This document shows positions 36,193 to 48,834 of a DNA stretch of 64,000 nt, piece by piece. The DNA comes from Epiperipatus broadwayi. Lineage: Eukaryota > Onychophora > Udeonychophora > Euonychophora > Peripatidae. Position 1 is the first letter of the stretch, and the number at the start of each line of letters is the position of its first letter. The notes under the pieces were generated by a model. It was given only the letters and a program-made list of their open reading frames with translations, was not told where the DNA came from and searched no databases. The translations under genes were made by a program, and so were the position numbers. The stretch spans positions 2,544,001 to 2,608,000 of the forward strand of contig JAQFVV010012535.1 in NCBI GenBank assembly GCA_028023455.1, given 5' to 3'.

Positions 36193-37561
36193 CACCTTTA
36201 CCCCACTTTGCGATGACAATTGGTCCTCCAAAACTCATCATTAAGCAAGATAACATATACAGAATATGTATTTATAATGGGAGTCTATGGGAAAAAAATT
36301 GGTCGGTTATAGTCGATGTAAAATATCCACATTGGTTTCCAAGCTCAAAGATTTCCTTGATTTTTTGATGGCAATGATGACTAAATACAGTATCTAAAAG
36401 AAAAGTTTTATATCACTAGGAAAAAAAATGCATATTTTCACTGTTTATAAAGTACAGTACAGCAAAAAGAAAGAGAAAGTGAAACTAAATTTTAATTTAA
36501 GAGTTTTTATATTCTTCCGCAGAAGTTTTTCATCGTAATGAAAAAAAAATCCATACTGAAGTGCTTTTTTTTTAAAATTTGTATTACAGTACTGTACATT
36601 TATGTTTATTACTTAGGTGAAATTATTCAAATTAAAAAACAATGTTTAATTATAATTTATTTAATTGAACATAAGATAGTTAACTTTAGAAAAAAAAATC
36701 GACTTATTTTAAAAGAAAAAAAATCTGTTCTAATTTTCTAAACCATACCCTTTTATTTTTCTCACTGTATATTTTTACTAATGTAATAGTGCCTCCCCGC
36801 CCCCTGCTCATGTAGAAAAAATATTTATTAACACTTACCTTTTAAATGCAATCTGTTTTTCTTTTTAATTTTTTTTCTAATTCAACATTCTCATTTTAAA
36901 ATGTTATTTTTCTTTTGCTTTGAAAGCACTCGAGTGTACGTAATGAAGGAACACACACACACAATTTAATATTAGTATTTAGTGTTTTCCTGAAAGTTTG
37001 TGATGATGGTATTTTAGTTGTACTGTTTTCATCATCTAATATAAGTGTTGAATGTCTACAAAAATTAAACTTTATTTAAATAATCCAAGTACTGTACATT
37101 ATATTTAAATAAATTCCAAATTACATTATATTTAAATAAAGTTTAACTTTTCAAAAGACATTCAACACTTATATGTATACGGTATTATAGATTCAGTAAT
37201 TATATATACTGTATATTAAATTTATACATTTTATAATCAAAATACTGAATGCAGCACTAACATTGTACTTTATGAATAAAACATTGTATGTGCTATACAA
37301 TTACAGCAAAGTATACATATACCTGTATACGTATTACAGTAATGTACTTTTGCTTTTGGATAAAATGTATTTAATATACCTATTCTCTGATGTCATCAGT
37401 GATGCAAAATTCAAGATAGCTGTCAAAAAAAAATTTTTAAAAATTTTTCCCGATCATTATAGCGAATAATCAAGTGTACATCGAAGTAGTGGGTACAAAT
37501 TGATGATGATCGCTATTGTGACATACCGCTAAGTAGACAATCACTAAGTGGGGTAGAGGTG
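36193..37561. mobile_element. Possible TIR DNA transposon (Tc1/mariner or pogo-like), non-autonomous
   Basis: The left end CACCTTTACCCCACTTTG and the right end (reverse complement CACCTCTACCCCACTTAG) are inverted, and each is preceded by TA, the duplication expected for this superfamily. Internal sequence near the left end (aatgggagtctatgggaaaa) and the cgctata/cgatgaca blocks near the ends recall Tigger/pogo-type relics. No transposase frame was recognised. Two short ATG frames (36538-36741, 37263-37469) are not supported. A SINE-tail inverted repeat sits inside. Confidence 0.45.
37020..37175. repeat. Inverted SINE-tail repeat inside the TIR element
   Basis: The left arm, with catcatctaatat, ttgaatgtct and aaactttatttaaata, faces an inverted copy ending near 37175. 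The same tail forms the outer ends of the SINE pair at 9709-10219, including the gatgatggt-gttttaatt sequence just outside. Both loci therefore belong to one family. Here the tRNA-like heads are missing. Confidence 0.6.
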
Positions 37562-37563
37562 TA

Positions 37564-39105
37564 TCTTAAAGTTTATAAGAAAATGAAAAATATTAACACA
37601 TCTATGTTTAAAATGTCTAATAGTACATTATTAAATATATTGATTTTTATTTAATAATTAATTTATTTTTTTAATTTCAAATAATTTATTGCTCTCTAAA
37701 CAAAAGTATAAATTATGTATCTGAATGATTTAAAATATTAATCTTTATTTTTGCTAGCAGAGCAAAATCGGAGCACAAAGGATTTTAATAACCGACTCAT
37801 CAATAAGAAAGACCATATTATTGGCATTCATCTGATACACTCAAAATTAATATGACATGAAACATTATCATACATCAAGTAGTAGCTAGATATTTATTAG
37901 CTAACCAAGTAATATATGGGTAGCTGGATCACTCATAAGCGCACTATAAAAAAAAAAAAAACTTTTAAACATGCTTATGACAGAAAAATTCCAAAATTCA
38001 CCTAAAAATCACATTATTAGCTATATATATATTACTAATGAAAAAAATTAAAACTTGTAACTTAATTTAGATTTAAATAAAAGTTAAAACTTCAAAAGTG
38101 TCAAATTGTTAGTGATCGAGGAACTGAAATATTAAAGAATAGAAATTTAGTTTTTTTTATTTAAAAACAGTGTTAAAAATATTATGCACATTAATTTCAA
38201 ATTTTAAATGAAATAATTTAATATGTATTGTTAGAGAGGATATGAGTTTGATACCACAGCCAAAACAATTCAGTTAGTAAACCATTGGATTGAAGATACC
38301 TAATTCAATCCTGATTTGGCACCCTTTTTGTCTGAATGGTTTGATGTAGTGGTAGAGTGGCAGATTTTGGAGCTTAAGATAACTACATCATAGACCAGCT
38401 CTGTCTTTTTTAGTGCTCACTTTTTATAAACTCTATTAATCTTATTATTCATTTAAGTTATAATAACGTTTACAATCGTGTTTGCAGGTCTAAAAAATAG
38501 TTGTCAAATCTTATATAAAGTGCAAGCATAGAAAAATTCACTATATTTATAAACTAAATATTCAAGATGATTAGAACTTATTAACTACGTTATCACACTA
38601 AAATAATCAGCCAATCAGATTTGTAATTGTAGTTCCATAGATTCAATACAGATTTGTTTAATGAGTAGATTGTTAGGCAGACGATAGACGGTGCTGATTC
38701 AGTGAATCAATAGTTTTGCAAGAGTTGACCGATTGTTGTTTTTGTGTAATGGCTTAGTTCAAATAAGTTTAAGTTACATGTAAATTGATTGAATGATTTG
38801 TTAAATTAAATCAATTTATATTGATCCTTGAATAATATTAATTTCCTGTTTAAAGTGCTTTAATATGTAGTTGATTTAACTTTGACTTAGAATATCTTAC
38901 CATAACATTAAAATGTTAATATTTAAAGATTGCTGTTGGCTTTCTTTAAAATCTATTTGTTTTTTAGCTTGGTATTTCTAAAAAAAGGTTTTATAGATTA
39001 TATTAGTGGCTAACAATAATTCATTTGCGTTGCTGATTGTGGAAAACAATTGTATTGTAAAAATGATTGGCTGTTTTATCTAAATCTGATTAATAATAGG
39101 TAATT
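37564..39105. other. AT-rich spacer, no gene seen
   Basis: A GC-richer patch at 38240-38400 has an A-box-like tagtggtagagtggcaga but no matching B box. Confidence 0.5.
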
Positions 39106-39109
39106 TAAT

Positions 39110-39241
39110 ATAAACTTCATTAACACTCCTTTAAGACTTTAAGTAAATATTTTTTATTTATTTATTTAGGACAGTCGAAACTGTTATAAATAAATAAAAA
39201 ATATTTCCTTAAAGTGTTAAAGGAGTGTTAATGAAGTTTAT
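39110..39241. mobile_element. Hairpin (MITE-like), ~63-bp arms
   Basis: Arms 39110-39174 and 39181-39241 are near-perfect reverse complements (ends ataaacttcattaacactcc) with a 6-nt loop. There is no coding capacity and the target duplication is unclear. Confidence 0.7.
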
Positions 39242-39429
39242 GTTGAAATATGAAAAAAAGCAAAATATTGAGGGAGGAAGAAGAAGTAGATAAGAGCTAT
39301 ATATGAAATAATTAATTTATATGATTTTCGATTGAACTTATGTACATTTAGTTTATATTTATGAAATGTATGATAAGCATATATTTTAATAATCTCCACA
39401 CACATTGTTATGACTGTTTTACTGCATAT

Positions 39430-39957
39430 ATATATATAATAATCAATCTAAATAAAATTGAAACAAACTAATTATATTTAGAATTATTGAGATCTTTCCA
39501 AGATATAAAGTTTTATATATCACATGACTTATTAACTACATTTACTCCAAATATTAGACATTATTTTACCTTCAACAATATAATTAATATTATCCATATA
39601 AATGCATAAAGAAATGACAAAATAAAAAAGAAAAATACATAAAAAAATAACAACAATAATAATAACAACAACTTAAAACTATATAAATACATACATTTTA
39701 ATATACCTAAATAAATAAATAAATATTCAACTCCCCCTTCCCTTTTATAAACCTTCGTTTACAATTCAACCCTGACTTTTTTTACTATAATTTTTAAATC
39801 TTCAAATTATCTAATAATGCCTGCTGGACCGTTAACTATATTTACACATCTATCCAAATTTTTCTGAATATATAAAGTTTCATAATCTATCCTTTTTCAA
39901 TAATCTTTCACATGTTTTATAATTCTAATATTCTTTTCACACTCCATTTTAAATATA
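39430..39957 (-). mobile_element. Inverted partial copy of Penelope copy 2 (3' half)
   Basis: The reverse complement matches about 40810-41390, with shared features gaatattagaattataaaac, tgtgtaaatatagtta, ggtccagca and the whole 3' untranslated region ending in gattgattattat. It abuts the sense copy head to head at about 39958. Confidence 0.75.
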
Positions 39958-41395
39958 AAGAAGAATTTTGGAGTACAGAAAAGGGATGGGTTATGGGGTA
40001 TTCAATAAGTGGGATATTAACATTAGTAATTGTAAGTAGTATAGAGAAGGGTGTAGTAGATGAGTTTATAAAAAAATAAAGAAATTATAGAATATTATAG
40101 ATATGTGGATGATATTATTGTTATTGGAAATAGTAGAAGTATTGACAAGATTTTTAATGAATTGAATAATAATAAATATAAAATTAAGTTTACAGTGGAG
40201 AAAGAGATAAATGGGTTAAAATACTTAGATATTTTTATAAAAAAAGGAATGATGAATGAAATAGTGGTAAAGCATTATATTAAAGATAGAAAAAATAAAG
40301 GTTTAATTGATCTAAAATCGTATCAGCCATAGTATCAAAAAGTAGGGGTTTTAAAGGAATAAACTTACATTAGATAAGAAAAAGGCATATGAGTGAAAAT
40401 TAGAAATAGAGAATGATTATGTTAAAATAGGATATAAAAGAAAGGTAATTAAAACAATTTTTAGATATCAAAATAGTAGAAATAAGTATGATAAGAATAA
40501 ATATAAACATTGTAAGTGGATATCTATTCCATATTCAAGGGATGTGTATAAAAAGTTAGTAAGAGAGAAGTTACCAGATGATATAAGAATAGCTTGGGGA
40601 AAATAGTAAGTCTTTGGGTAGATAGTTATGTAATACAAATAAGATAGATGATATGAATAGTAAGGAAGGAATGGTTTATAAAATTGAATGTGGGAGTTGT
40701 AACAAGGTATATATAGGATAGACAGGATGAATGATAAATAATAGAGGGAAGGAGCATGATAGAGCTATTAATAGGAAAGATATTAGGTCAGGTCCATATA
40801 TACATTATTTAGATACTGGTCATAAAATGGAGAGTAAGAAGAATATTAGAATTATAAAACATGTGAAAGATTATTGAAAATGGATATGTTATGAAACTTT
40901 ATATTTTTAGAAAAATTTGGATAGATGTGTAAATATAGTTAAAGGTCCAGCAAAATTAGGTGGAAAATGGGCATTAACAGATAATTGGAAGATTTAAAAA
41001 TTATGGTAAAAAAGTCAGGGTTGAATTGTTAATGAGAGTTTACAAAAGGGAAGGTGGGGGTTAAATATTTATTTATTTATATAGGTATATTAAAGTATAT
41101 GTATTTATATAGTTTTAAGTTGTTATTATTAATGTTATTTTTTATGTGTTTTTATTTTTTATTTTATGTCATTTGTTTATGCATTTATATGTGTAATGTC
41201 AATTATATTGTTGAAGTAAAATAATGTCTAATAGGTGGTGTAAGTGCAGTTAATAAGTCATGTGATGTATAAAACTTTATATCATGAAAAGGTCTCAATA
41301 AGAGATGAAAGCCAGGTTGATAATTGAATAATTGTAAGTACAATTAGTTGTATGTTTTAATTTTATTTAGATTGATTATTATATTAAGTATATAT
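39958..41395 (+). pseudogene. Penelope-like element copy 2: reverse transcriptase C-half and GIY-YIG endonuclease
   Basis: The order is: a motif B-like segment (GMGYSISGILTLVIVSSIEKG, ~39985-40050), then intact motif C YRYVDDIIVIG (~40096-40128). FTVEKEINGLKYLDIFI follows (~40190), then VVKHYIKDRKN. The GIY-YIG domain comes next: MVYKIECGSCNKVYIG (~40670-40715), then KEHDRAINRKDIRSGPY (~40750) with TGHKME. The tail LDRCVNIVKGPAKLGGKW follows. A 75-codon piece at 40105-40332 is open. Elsewhere single-base changes create stops. The 5' reverse-transcriptase half is absent. Penelope elements insert using this endonuclease, often with an inverted partial copy at the 5' side, as here. Confidence 0.8.
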
Positions 41396-41450
41396 CAATA
41401 ATAAACACTGTGGACAAATAATTATTTTTAAATTGGGTATTTGACCATTG

Positions 41451-41454
<4 letters not shown>

Positions 41455-41530
<76 letters not shown>
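41455..41530. repeat. (TA)n microsatellite
   Basis: About 38 uninterrupted TA units. Confidence 0.95.
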
Positions 41531-41532
<2 letters not shown>

Positions 41533-41737
41533 CTATTTTTAAATAACTGTTTGTTATTCTTCAAAGCAAAACTTTATTGAGCAAAAAACAGTTATACCAA
41601 TAAGGTACAAATGATACAGTCAGCATTAAATTGCAATTTGATATATACAAAGATATATAAGGTTACAGATTGATTATATGTATATAAAAAATTATAAAAG
41701 CATAACTGATAATTGGAGCTACATATGTATTATTATC

Positions 41738-43310
41738 TTTTTTTTTTTAAAGTCATGTCAGCCAATTTCTGATGGAGAAAATGAAGGGATTATAGTTCTT
41801 GATTTGGGTGCTATTGTTTTGCTTTTATTTATGCAGTGAGAAGTCTGTTAGTAATGAATCCAGCTGTGCACTGTGAACCCCATATCTTGTGGGAAGGTGT
41901 AGTAAACTAAGGAATGAAACTGAATGATTATATTTAGAGGTTAAATTGATTAAGTCCTGGAGGTTAGAGATTGGACTGATGTCTCAATAGTAACCATGTG
42001 GCTGCATATATGTCTGAGTGGGTAAGTTTGAAGTTTCTGGCTTTGAAATGTTTGAGTTTATTTGAGAATGTAGCAGGGTATAATGTGGTGTTGTTACCAA
42101 AGTAAGCACTTTGCATATACCAGAAGGCATATAGGATAAATGTAGTTGCACAGATGATAGGGATGATGCCAGGATAAATCTGGTGGAAAATATGTAGTGC
42201 TGGGTTTCTCCATCACAGTGGCATAGTTGCAGAAAGGATTGATTGTATTGTATCATCTGTGGTATCATATAAAGTTGGAGGTGGGTAAGGCACAAAGACT
42301 GAGTCTAAAAAGAAATGGGAGAAACTTTAGTTCTAGGGATGTTTTTTAAAGTTTTGAAATAGTTGTCTTGTTGTTGATGCCAAGAACTGAGAAGATAGGA
42401 TTAGTGGGAAGATTTGTATGTAGTAAATTATGTCTGTCTGAGTAGGTGAATTTTCCTGGATTTTGAAGGTTTATTTTATAATAAATGTTTTGATAGTAGC
42501 ATATTAGCAATGAAAGGTATCCATATTGAGGTGATGGTGTCTGGTCTGTGGAGAATATATTTATGACACATTCTAGTGCTGGAAGTTTGCTGTGTAATGG
42601 TGGTGATAGTGTTGACTCTTTTCTGAATGTGGAAAACTCTGATGTAATGCAGTCCTTACCCATTTCATATTAGTGGAAAGCTGAGTTTCCTGATGAAAAT
42701 AGACACTGTCTTCCTGAACCATAAAAATTTACTACAAAGTGATGAGATATAATGGGTGAAGGATTTTGAAAATTTTATAATACATAAATAGTAGTGAGTT
42801 TTATAGTTATCAGCTGATTGTTGAAGTAAACTTTGGAGTATAGTGTAAGATATGATTTGTAGAGTGAGATAATTATTCACTGAGCATCATTCTTGAGTTT
42901 CTTTTGGATTTTCTTCCTCATACTAATAGTACTGAGGTGGAATGGAAACCCAAAAAATAGAGCTGACCATGGTAAAGTTGGGTGTGTAGTTTGCTAGTGC
43001 AAAGGAACCATGCAGATGTTTTACTAATATTAAAATTAAGTTTATATTTGGTGATATATTCAACGAGTATTCTCTGAAGAGTGGGCACTTGCTTTTCGGA
43101 AGTTAAAAGATGGTGAAATCATCCATGTAGGCCAGACATGGTATTTAAACTTTGTGTGTGGAATTTGAATTCCTGGGATTTTTTCTTGGATATTGTTCAT
43201 TAGAGGGTTAATATGTCTGATAAATAGCAGGGAACTGAGAAGTAAGACTTGGGAAACATATTGGTAAAAGGTGAATGATGGTGATAATATGCCACTCATT
43301 AAACATCTAA
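41738..43310 (-). pseudogene. LINE 3' half: reverse transcriptase motifs B-C and C-terminal region
   Basis: Minus-strand frames read in order. 43299-43060 has a motif B-like SQVLLLSSLLFIRHINPL, then IPGIQIPHTKFKY, where Y-A-D-D has decayed. 42880-42665 has the post-RT block FLWF...IRKLSFPLI (usual form: LW-x-IR-x-x-L-xx-P). The frame then continues through 42663-42346. 42295-41984 has LCHCDGETQHYIFSTRF, the C-terminal Cys/His knot. It ends in 11 A's on the minus strand (41748-41738), a poly(A) tail. Frames are broken but close. This is the downstream half of the element whose upstream half lies inverted at 43315-46480. Confidence 0.75.
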
Positions 43311-43314
43311 TTCA

Positions 43315-46300
43315 AAATTCAGAAAATCCACTCTTAATGATTTGAAAAATGTAGACTTAGCAAATCAAGACAAAGATGAAATCTCTCCTCCAATACTTGG
43401 ACAACTGAAATGCTAAATGACATCAATGTAAAATTCAATGATACCATTCCCAGGAGTCTTTATACCACATTCCATCAATTTTTCTTTGACAATTCCATTA
43501 TCTTATCTGCTACTAATATCCATTGTTCCTTGTTTTATTTCCCAAGGAACTAATTGTATGAAGTATTTAGCTCCCAAAAGTTATAGGACTCTGTGCTCCA
43601 CCTGGCTGACCACCCTAACACTAGATACTTGATTATTACAGAGCAAAAAAACCTTTTAAAGAAAATATTGCCATTAGACAATTTTACATTGATTGTTGTC
43701 AATGAACACTGCCAACACCACATAATTGGAATCATTAAAACACCTATTTATCTTACAGCACACAGAACTTCCAAAAATTTAATAGAACCATTTGGAAAAT
43801 TGGTTTCATTCCAACCAATCTACTTTCAGGACACTCCCATTCCCATATGCAGCAACAGTTTTGAATTTAAAGTAAAACTGAATAAGAACATAGACCCCAC
43901 CAATATCTTCATTCAAATCACTGACCAGGAAGCCACCATTTACATCTACATAAGAGGCATAAAACCTCAATGTTTCTCTTGTGGACAGTGAGAGCATTTA
44001 GCCAAGAATTCTTTGGTGCAGTGTAACCAAATAGGAAAACATATGCCAAGATGCATTCACAATAAAAACCAAACTTCCACTAAAAACAACATTCATCTAC
44101 AAATACAAAATGATAATCCCCCACAAATGATGACATGCAACTCATTGACCTTACAATAGATCCAAACAGCTGTGCCTCTAAAAGTCTACTAGCTATAATT
44201 ATCAAACTACCAATCACAATACTTAACAGGCACCCAGACCCAGAAATGACAATACACCAAAACCGATTGCTATAAATGAAAAGAATTCAAGCACTCCTGA
44301 TACTAACATTGCACACAAGGTTTTAAACTTATATAACCAATAAAACATTCCCAGAAATCATGGATATAATATCACTGAGCTCCCTGGGTATTGAAAGTAT
44401 CATCTCAGACACCCCTGTTAAGAGGAAATCTGAGTACTGTCAAAAGAGGCATGAACCCCCAAAAGTACAAACAGTCAATCCAGAACTCATTATAATTTGT
44501 GACTTAACTGATGAGTCAATACTCATTGATCACAGCCCTGAATGCAACTTCATTCAATCATCAAACAACAATCCAAAGTTTGGATTCAGATCAACTAATA
44601 CCTCATCAAAAGAGGGAATACTGTAACCTAGAAAGTGATCACATTCAACCAACAATTAGAAAATACTGCAAAGATTCAAATCTTAATAAACAAATAAAGC
44701 CAAAAAACAATAGCAGATATAATGACAACCCTCAACCATGAATATACACCAGTCAAATATCATTGATGAAATTTATAAAAGCGGCAATTCAATCTTGGAT
44801 TAGGACACATCTTCAATTACTGAGAGAGAATTCTCCAATGAGGACCATTTTACACAATCCACACCCACTCAAATCTACCATTTCTTAACTACATCATCAT
44901 CATTCAACATCTGAGGCATAAACTCATTCACATATTCTTGATCTTCTGGAGACAAAGATCTACAGTGGATCTCAAATTGACACAACCATTTACCTAAGTG
45001 CACAGGGTTTTTGTACTTTTTCCAAAAGCTTATCATCATCAGATGAAACTGGGATCATTATAAAGTGAGATTGCTTCATTCATTCAAGATTATTAATATA
45101 GATACCAATCTAATCATGGGCACACTATATCACTACATGATTATACTCAATGCCATATTTGTCTATATGCCCCTTAGTACCACTATGATTACAAGGATAA
45201 TTCTTGCTGTCCACTCTCTGCTTACATTATTCCTTCACCTGATCATTTTATTAGGTGATTTCAATATGAGATATCACACATCCACCTTCCAATAGTTGCA
45301 CCAATTCACATATTTTCCTTAATGATTGCAAAAGGGTTTCTCCCATATGACTCCATTTTCTTTCACATCTATTGTCATGTTTTCTTTATTGACTTATGCT
45401 TCTACTCAACAATTCTTCATCATCAGGTCACATTTAATCTCTGTCCTTGAACCTTCTCTGATCACACTCCCCAAATGCTTACACTCAACTTAATTACAAC
45501 ACAAACAGTAATGAGGGGTCTAAAAAGACCTACACCTCACAAATATCCTTGAATTTCTACTCTCGGAAACATATATCATGCTATATGAACTCTAAGACAT
45601 GACTCTTGACTCCATCCAGAATTATATATCATTTATAAACATTCTATCTTTACATGAGCCATCCCTCCATCCTCCAAACTTCTAGCTTTGGCATATGAAG
45701 TGGAAAAATGCATCATTACGTCCATCCCACTTTTGACACATCTGCTAACATTTGAAATCAGACTAATGCCTACAACAATGCTTGTTCCAAATTGAAGGAA
45801 TACCTACCCATTAAAAGAGACCTGCCTAATGCAAGAACACTCTTGGATCTGAGGTTATATCCAATGGGCTCTAGGTTGGGATGTGACAACATGATCAAAC
45901 CAATATATGAACACTTTAAGCCAAAATTACAAGCATGCAATGCATTTAAACCAAAAGCGGATCTATTAAGCCAACTAGAATCAAACACACCATTCTGTAC
46001 TGACAACGTTTTCCTCAAGCTTGCCACAATGCCCCATAACTCTCATCACAGGCCCTATGGAATTTCCAAGTGTGTCTTTTCACATAGCTACATCACCATC
46101 ATCTACATATGCAATATAGCAAACTTCCTATCACAAAAACTCTATAATATCCAAGGTCTGCACTCCATCTCACTAGTACCATTCAATAAAAAACATATCC
46201 AAATATCCAGTCCATCCAATGTACATCCTCTTTTCCTGAGGCTCTTGGCATAATTAGAGCCACACCTACTCCTATTGATATCATTCATATAGTTTTCAAA

Positions 46301-46480
46301 AATGTATAATCTACAGGCCAAGTGGCATTCTTATTGAAAATGATTCTGAACTCAGTTTGAGACAGAAAAAAATATGCCCTAATGGCAATTCAATGTGACT
46401 TCAAAGCTGCCTTTGACTCAGTTACAACAGATATTCTAATTCATATGTTTGCAAACTCAACTATACTGCCCTACACTCAG
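43315..46480 (+). pseudogene. LINE 5' half, inverted: ORF1 with zinc knuckle, endonuclease, start of reverse transcriptase
   Basis: Plus-strand order: ORF1 pieces (43438-43632, 43593-43991) end in a CCHC knuckle. PQCFSCGQ lies at ~43968-43988, EHLAK follows after one stop, then CNQIGKHMPRC. A long polar region follows (44360-44741). An AP-type endonuclease stretch has IFVYMPLS and LLGDFNM (~45248-45268), the catalytic GDFN box kept. A linker frame (45792-46253) follows. The reverse-transcriptase motif A, IQCDFKAAFDSV, lies at 46385-46423. It stops about 20 residues later at a microsatellite. The 43315-43310 junction joins ORF1 to motif B in the opposite orientation. Confidence 0.75.
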
Positions 46481-46483
46481 ACC

Positions 46484-46582
46484 AACCTACTACTACTACT
46501 ACTACTATTGCTACTACTACTACTATTATCATTATTACCGTTATCATCATCACCATCACCATTATTATTATTATTATTATAT
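46484..46582. repeat. (CTA)n/(TTA)n compound microsatellite
   Basis: The tract of TAC, TTG, ATC and ATT triplets sits exactly at the outer end of the inverted LINE half. Confidence 0.9.
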
Positions 46583-47327
46583 AATATTAAATTGGCCAGT
46601 TTAATATAAGTAGTGTCAAAATGTATGAAAAATAAAATGAATAAGTTTTGGAAAATGTTTAATAATAAAGAAATAAAAGAATTATAAAAGATTTAGAAGA
46701 CAAACATATGAGATAGATTATTTATCATAATATGGGGGTAAACTATAAATCACAGAAACTGGATTATACATGGAGATGTTCTATTCTTCAGTAAATCAAT
46801 AATGGTTGGAAATTATGTGTATGTAATAGAAAATTTTTATGGATTTTATAGATGTAAATATTGAAAATTTTAATAAGATTTTTCATTAATTTTTTAAAAT
46901 TAGAATTCAATCAAAATGCAACTAAGTATGCAATCAGTTAAAAACCAGATAGGTATACCAAAATGAGTTCATATTGCAATCATATTTGTATTAATAAAAA
47001 AACCTTGGCTCATAAGTATCAGATTATTATAAATACTATTTCTGGATGTTAATAATTTCAGTTTTCCTATGTAGTTTTTCATTGATTATATGCTTAACTG
47101 CATCTTGACTGAGCTATAATTAAAAAAAATCACATGGAAAATATTAAATTTTTAATATATATATATATGTTAGTATATCAATATTAAAATATTTTAACAC
47201 AGATGAACCCGCAAAATGTCTTTTATATATGCAACCTGTGAAAGTCTTCGTATCAACATATATATATATATATATGATAAACAAAACAAGTTATAAATTT
47301 CATAACTTGCTTTTAGCTTGCATTTTA
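46583..47327. other. AT-rich spacer, no gene seen
   Basis: Contains a short (TA)n near 47260. No recognised element. Confidence 0.5.
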
Positions 47328-47662
47328 TGATTACTAGATGGAGCTTTACCAATAGCTTCTAACAAAGCTTTTGTTTACCTTTACCAATAGCTTCTAACAA
47401 AGCTTTTGTTTACATAAACGCCGAGAGAGATAGAATTCAATATCTCTTTTGTTGTCTCCACCTTCAGACCAGCTAATTTCAAGCTAGTTGGTTCACATCA
47501 GTGAAGGGTAGGGAGACTAGAAACTAGATGTGAGCCAACTAGCTTGAAACAAGCTGATTTGGAGGTGGAGACAGTGAAAGAGATACTGAATTCTATCTCT
47601 CTTGGTGTTTATGTAAACAAAAGCTTGTTAGGAGCTATTGGTAAAGTTCTATCTAGTGATCA
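47328..47662. mobile_element. Foldback element with ~155-bp arms
   Basis: The left arm, from tgattactagat, and the right arm, ending atctagtgatca, are diverged reverse complements. Both contain agagagatagaattca, gtctccacct and caagctagttgg. The left arm carries a ~38-bp internal duplication (taccaatagcttctaacaaa...). The LTR element inserted 20 bp beyond its right end. Confidence 0.75.
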
Positions 47663-47680
47663 TATATACTTTGGGTATAT

Positions 47681-47684
47681 GTAT
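47681..47684. repeat. Target-site duplication of LTR element, left
   Basis: gtat immediately precedes the 5' LTR and also follows the 3' LTR at 56116-56119. A 4-bp duplication suits Ty3-like integrases. By length alone it could be coincidental in this AT-rich DNA. Confidence 0.55.
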
Positions 47685-48269
47685 TGAAACAGTTATGCTG
47701 TTACTCATATAGATATTCAAAAGACCCCCCCCCCATTTAAAAACGTCTAGCGTGATTCAATCTAATTGGGAACGCAATAAAGCTGTAATTTGTTAAAAAA
47801 AAAAAAAAAGAAAAATCATATTTTTAATTTTGTGATTGATGGATTTAAATAAAATGTTAAGTTATCTTATTTTTTTTTTATCTGTCTCAATAAAAAAAGA
47901 AAAGAAATTAATTATCCAATCATTAAAAAGAAAAAAAGAAAAGATACTTGAGTTAAACTGAGGCAGTATTCAAATTAGGAACGTCGTCGGAAGAAAAGAA
48001 CTTTTTTTTTTCTCTCTCGTCTTACACAGAGAGGCAGAACATATTAAATTTTTTGTTTTAAAAAAAAGTGTATTACTTAATTCTTTTGACACGTTAAAAT
48101 ATAATTTTAACGGAACGTTAAAATGGAAAAAGAAACCTTTGCTAGAGGAATTATGATAATAATGGGGTAATTTAGCGGCTTCATTCTCTCCACGCTATGC
48201 CATGACTCTCCATAAATGAAATAACCCGCCTTCTTTATGAATAAACTGGATTGTAAAACTGGAAGGTAA

Positions 48270-48700
48270 TTATGTTATAAGAATATTAAAACATCTTTAT
48301 CTTACGTTATAAAGTGAAGTTATGAAATAATTACATAGAATTTGTTTTATAAAATATTAAAACATCTTTATCATACGTTATAAAATGAAGTTATGAAATA
48401 ACTACATAGAATTTGTTTTGTAAAATATTAGAACACGTTTATCATACGTTATAAAATGAAGTTATGAAATAATTACATAGAATTTGTTTTTTTGTAAAAT
48501 ATGAAAACATCTTTATCATACGTTATAAAGTGACATTATGAAATAATTACATAGAATGTGTTTTATAAAATATTAAAACGTCTTTATCATACGTTATAAA
48601 GTGACATTATGAAATAATTACATAGAATTTGTTTTATAAAATGTTAAAACGTCTTTATCATACGTTATAAAGTGAAGTTATGAAATAGCTACACGCAAAT
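48270..48700 (+). repeat. LTR array A, ~71-bp units, six copies
   Basis: Each unit contains tttatcatacgttataaa and gaagttatgaaataa. The 3' LTR has about ten copies at 53795-54500. Confidence 0.85.
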
Positions 48701-48834
48701 TTATTTATAAAAATATTTGAACGTATTTACTATATGAATTAGAAATGCTTTAATTGCATATTACTTCTATCTGGGTAATGTAACAGAGTTTATGTATAAG
48801 AATATACTTCTATATTTGGCTAAATTATAAATGC

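Noticed and set aside
38330-38400. tRNA-like A-box sequence tagtggtagagtggcaga
   Set aside because: No B box or cloverleaf follows at the right spacing.
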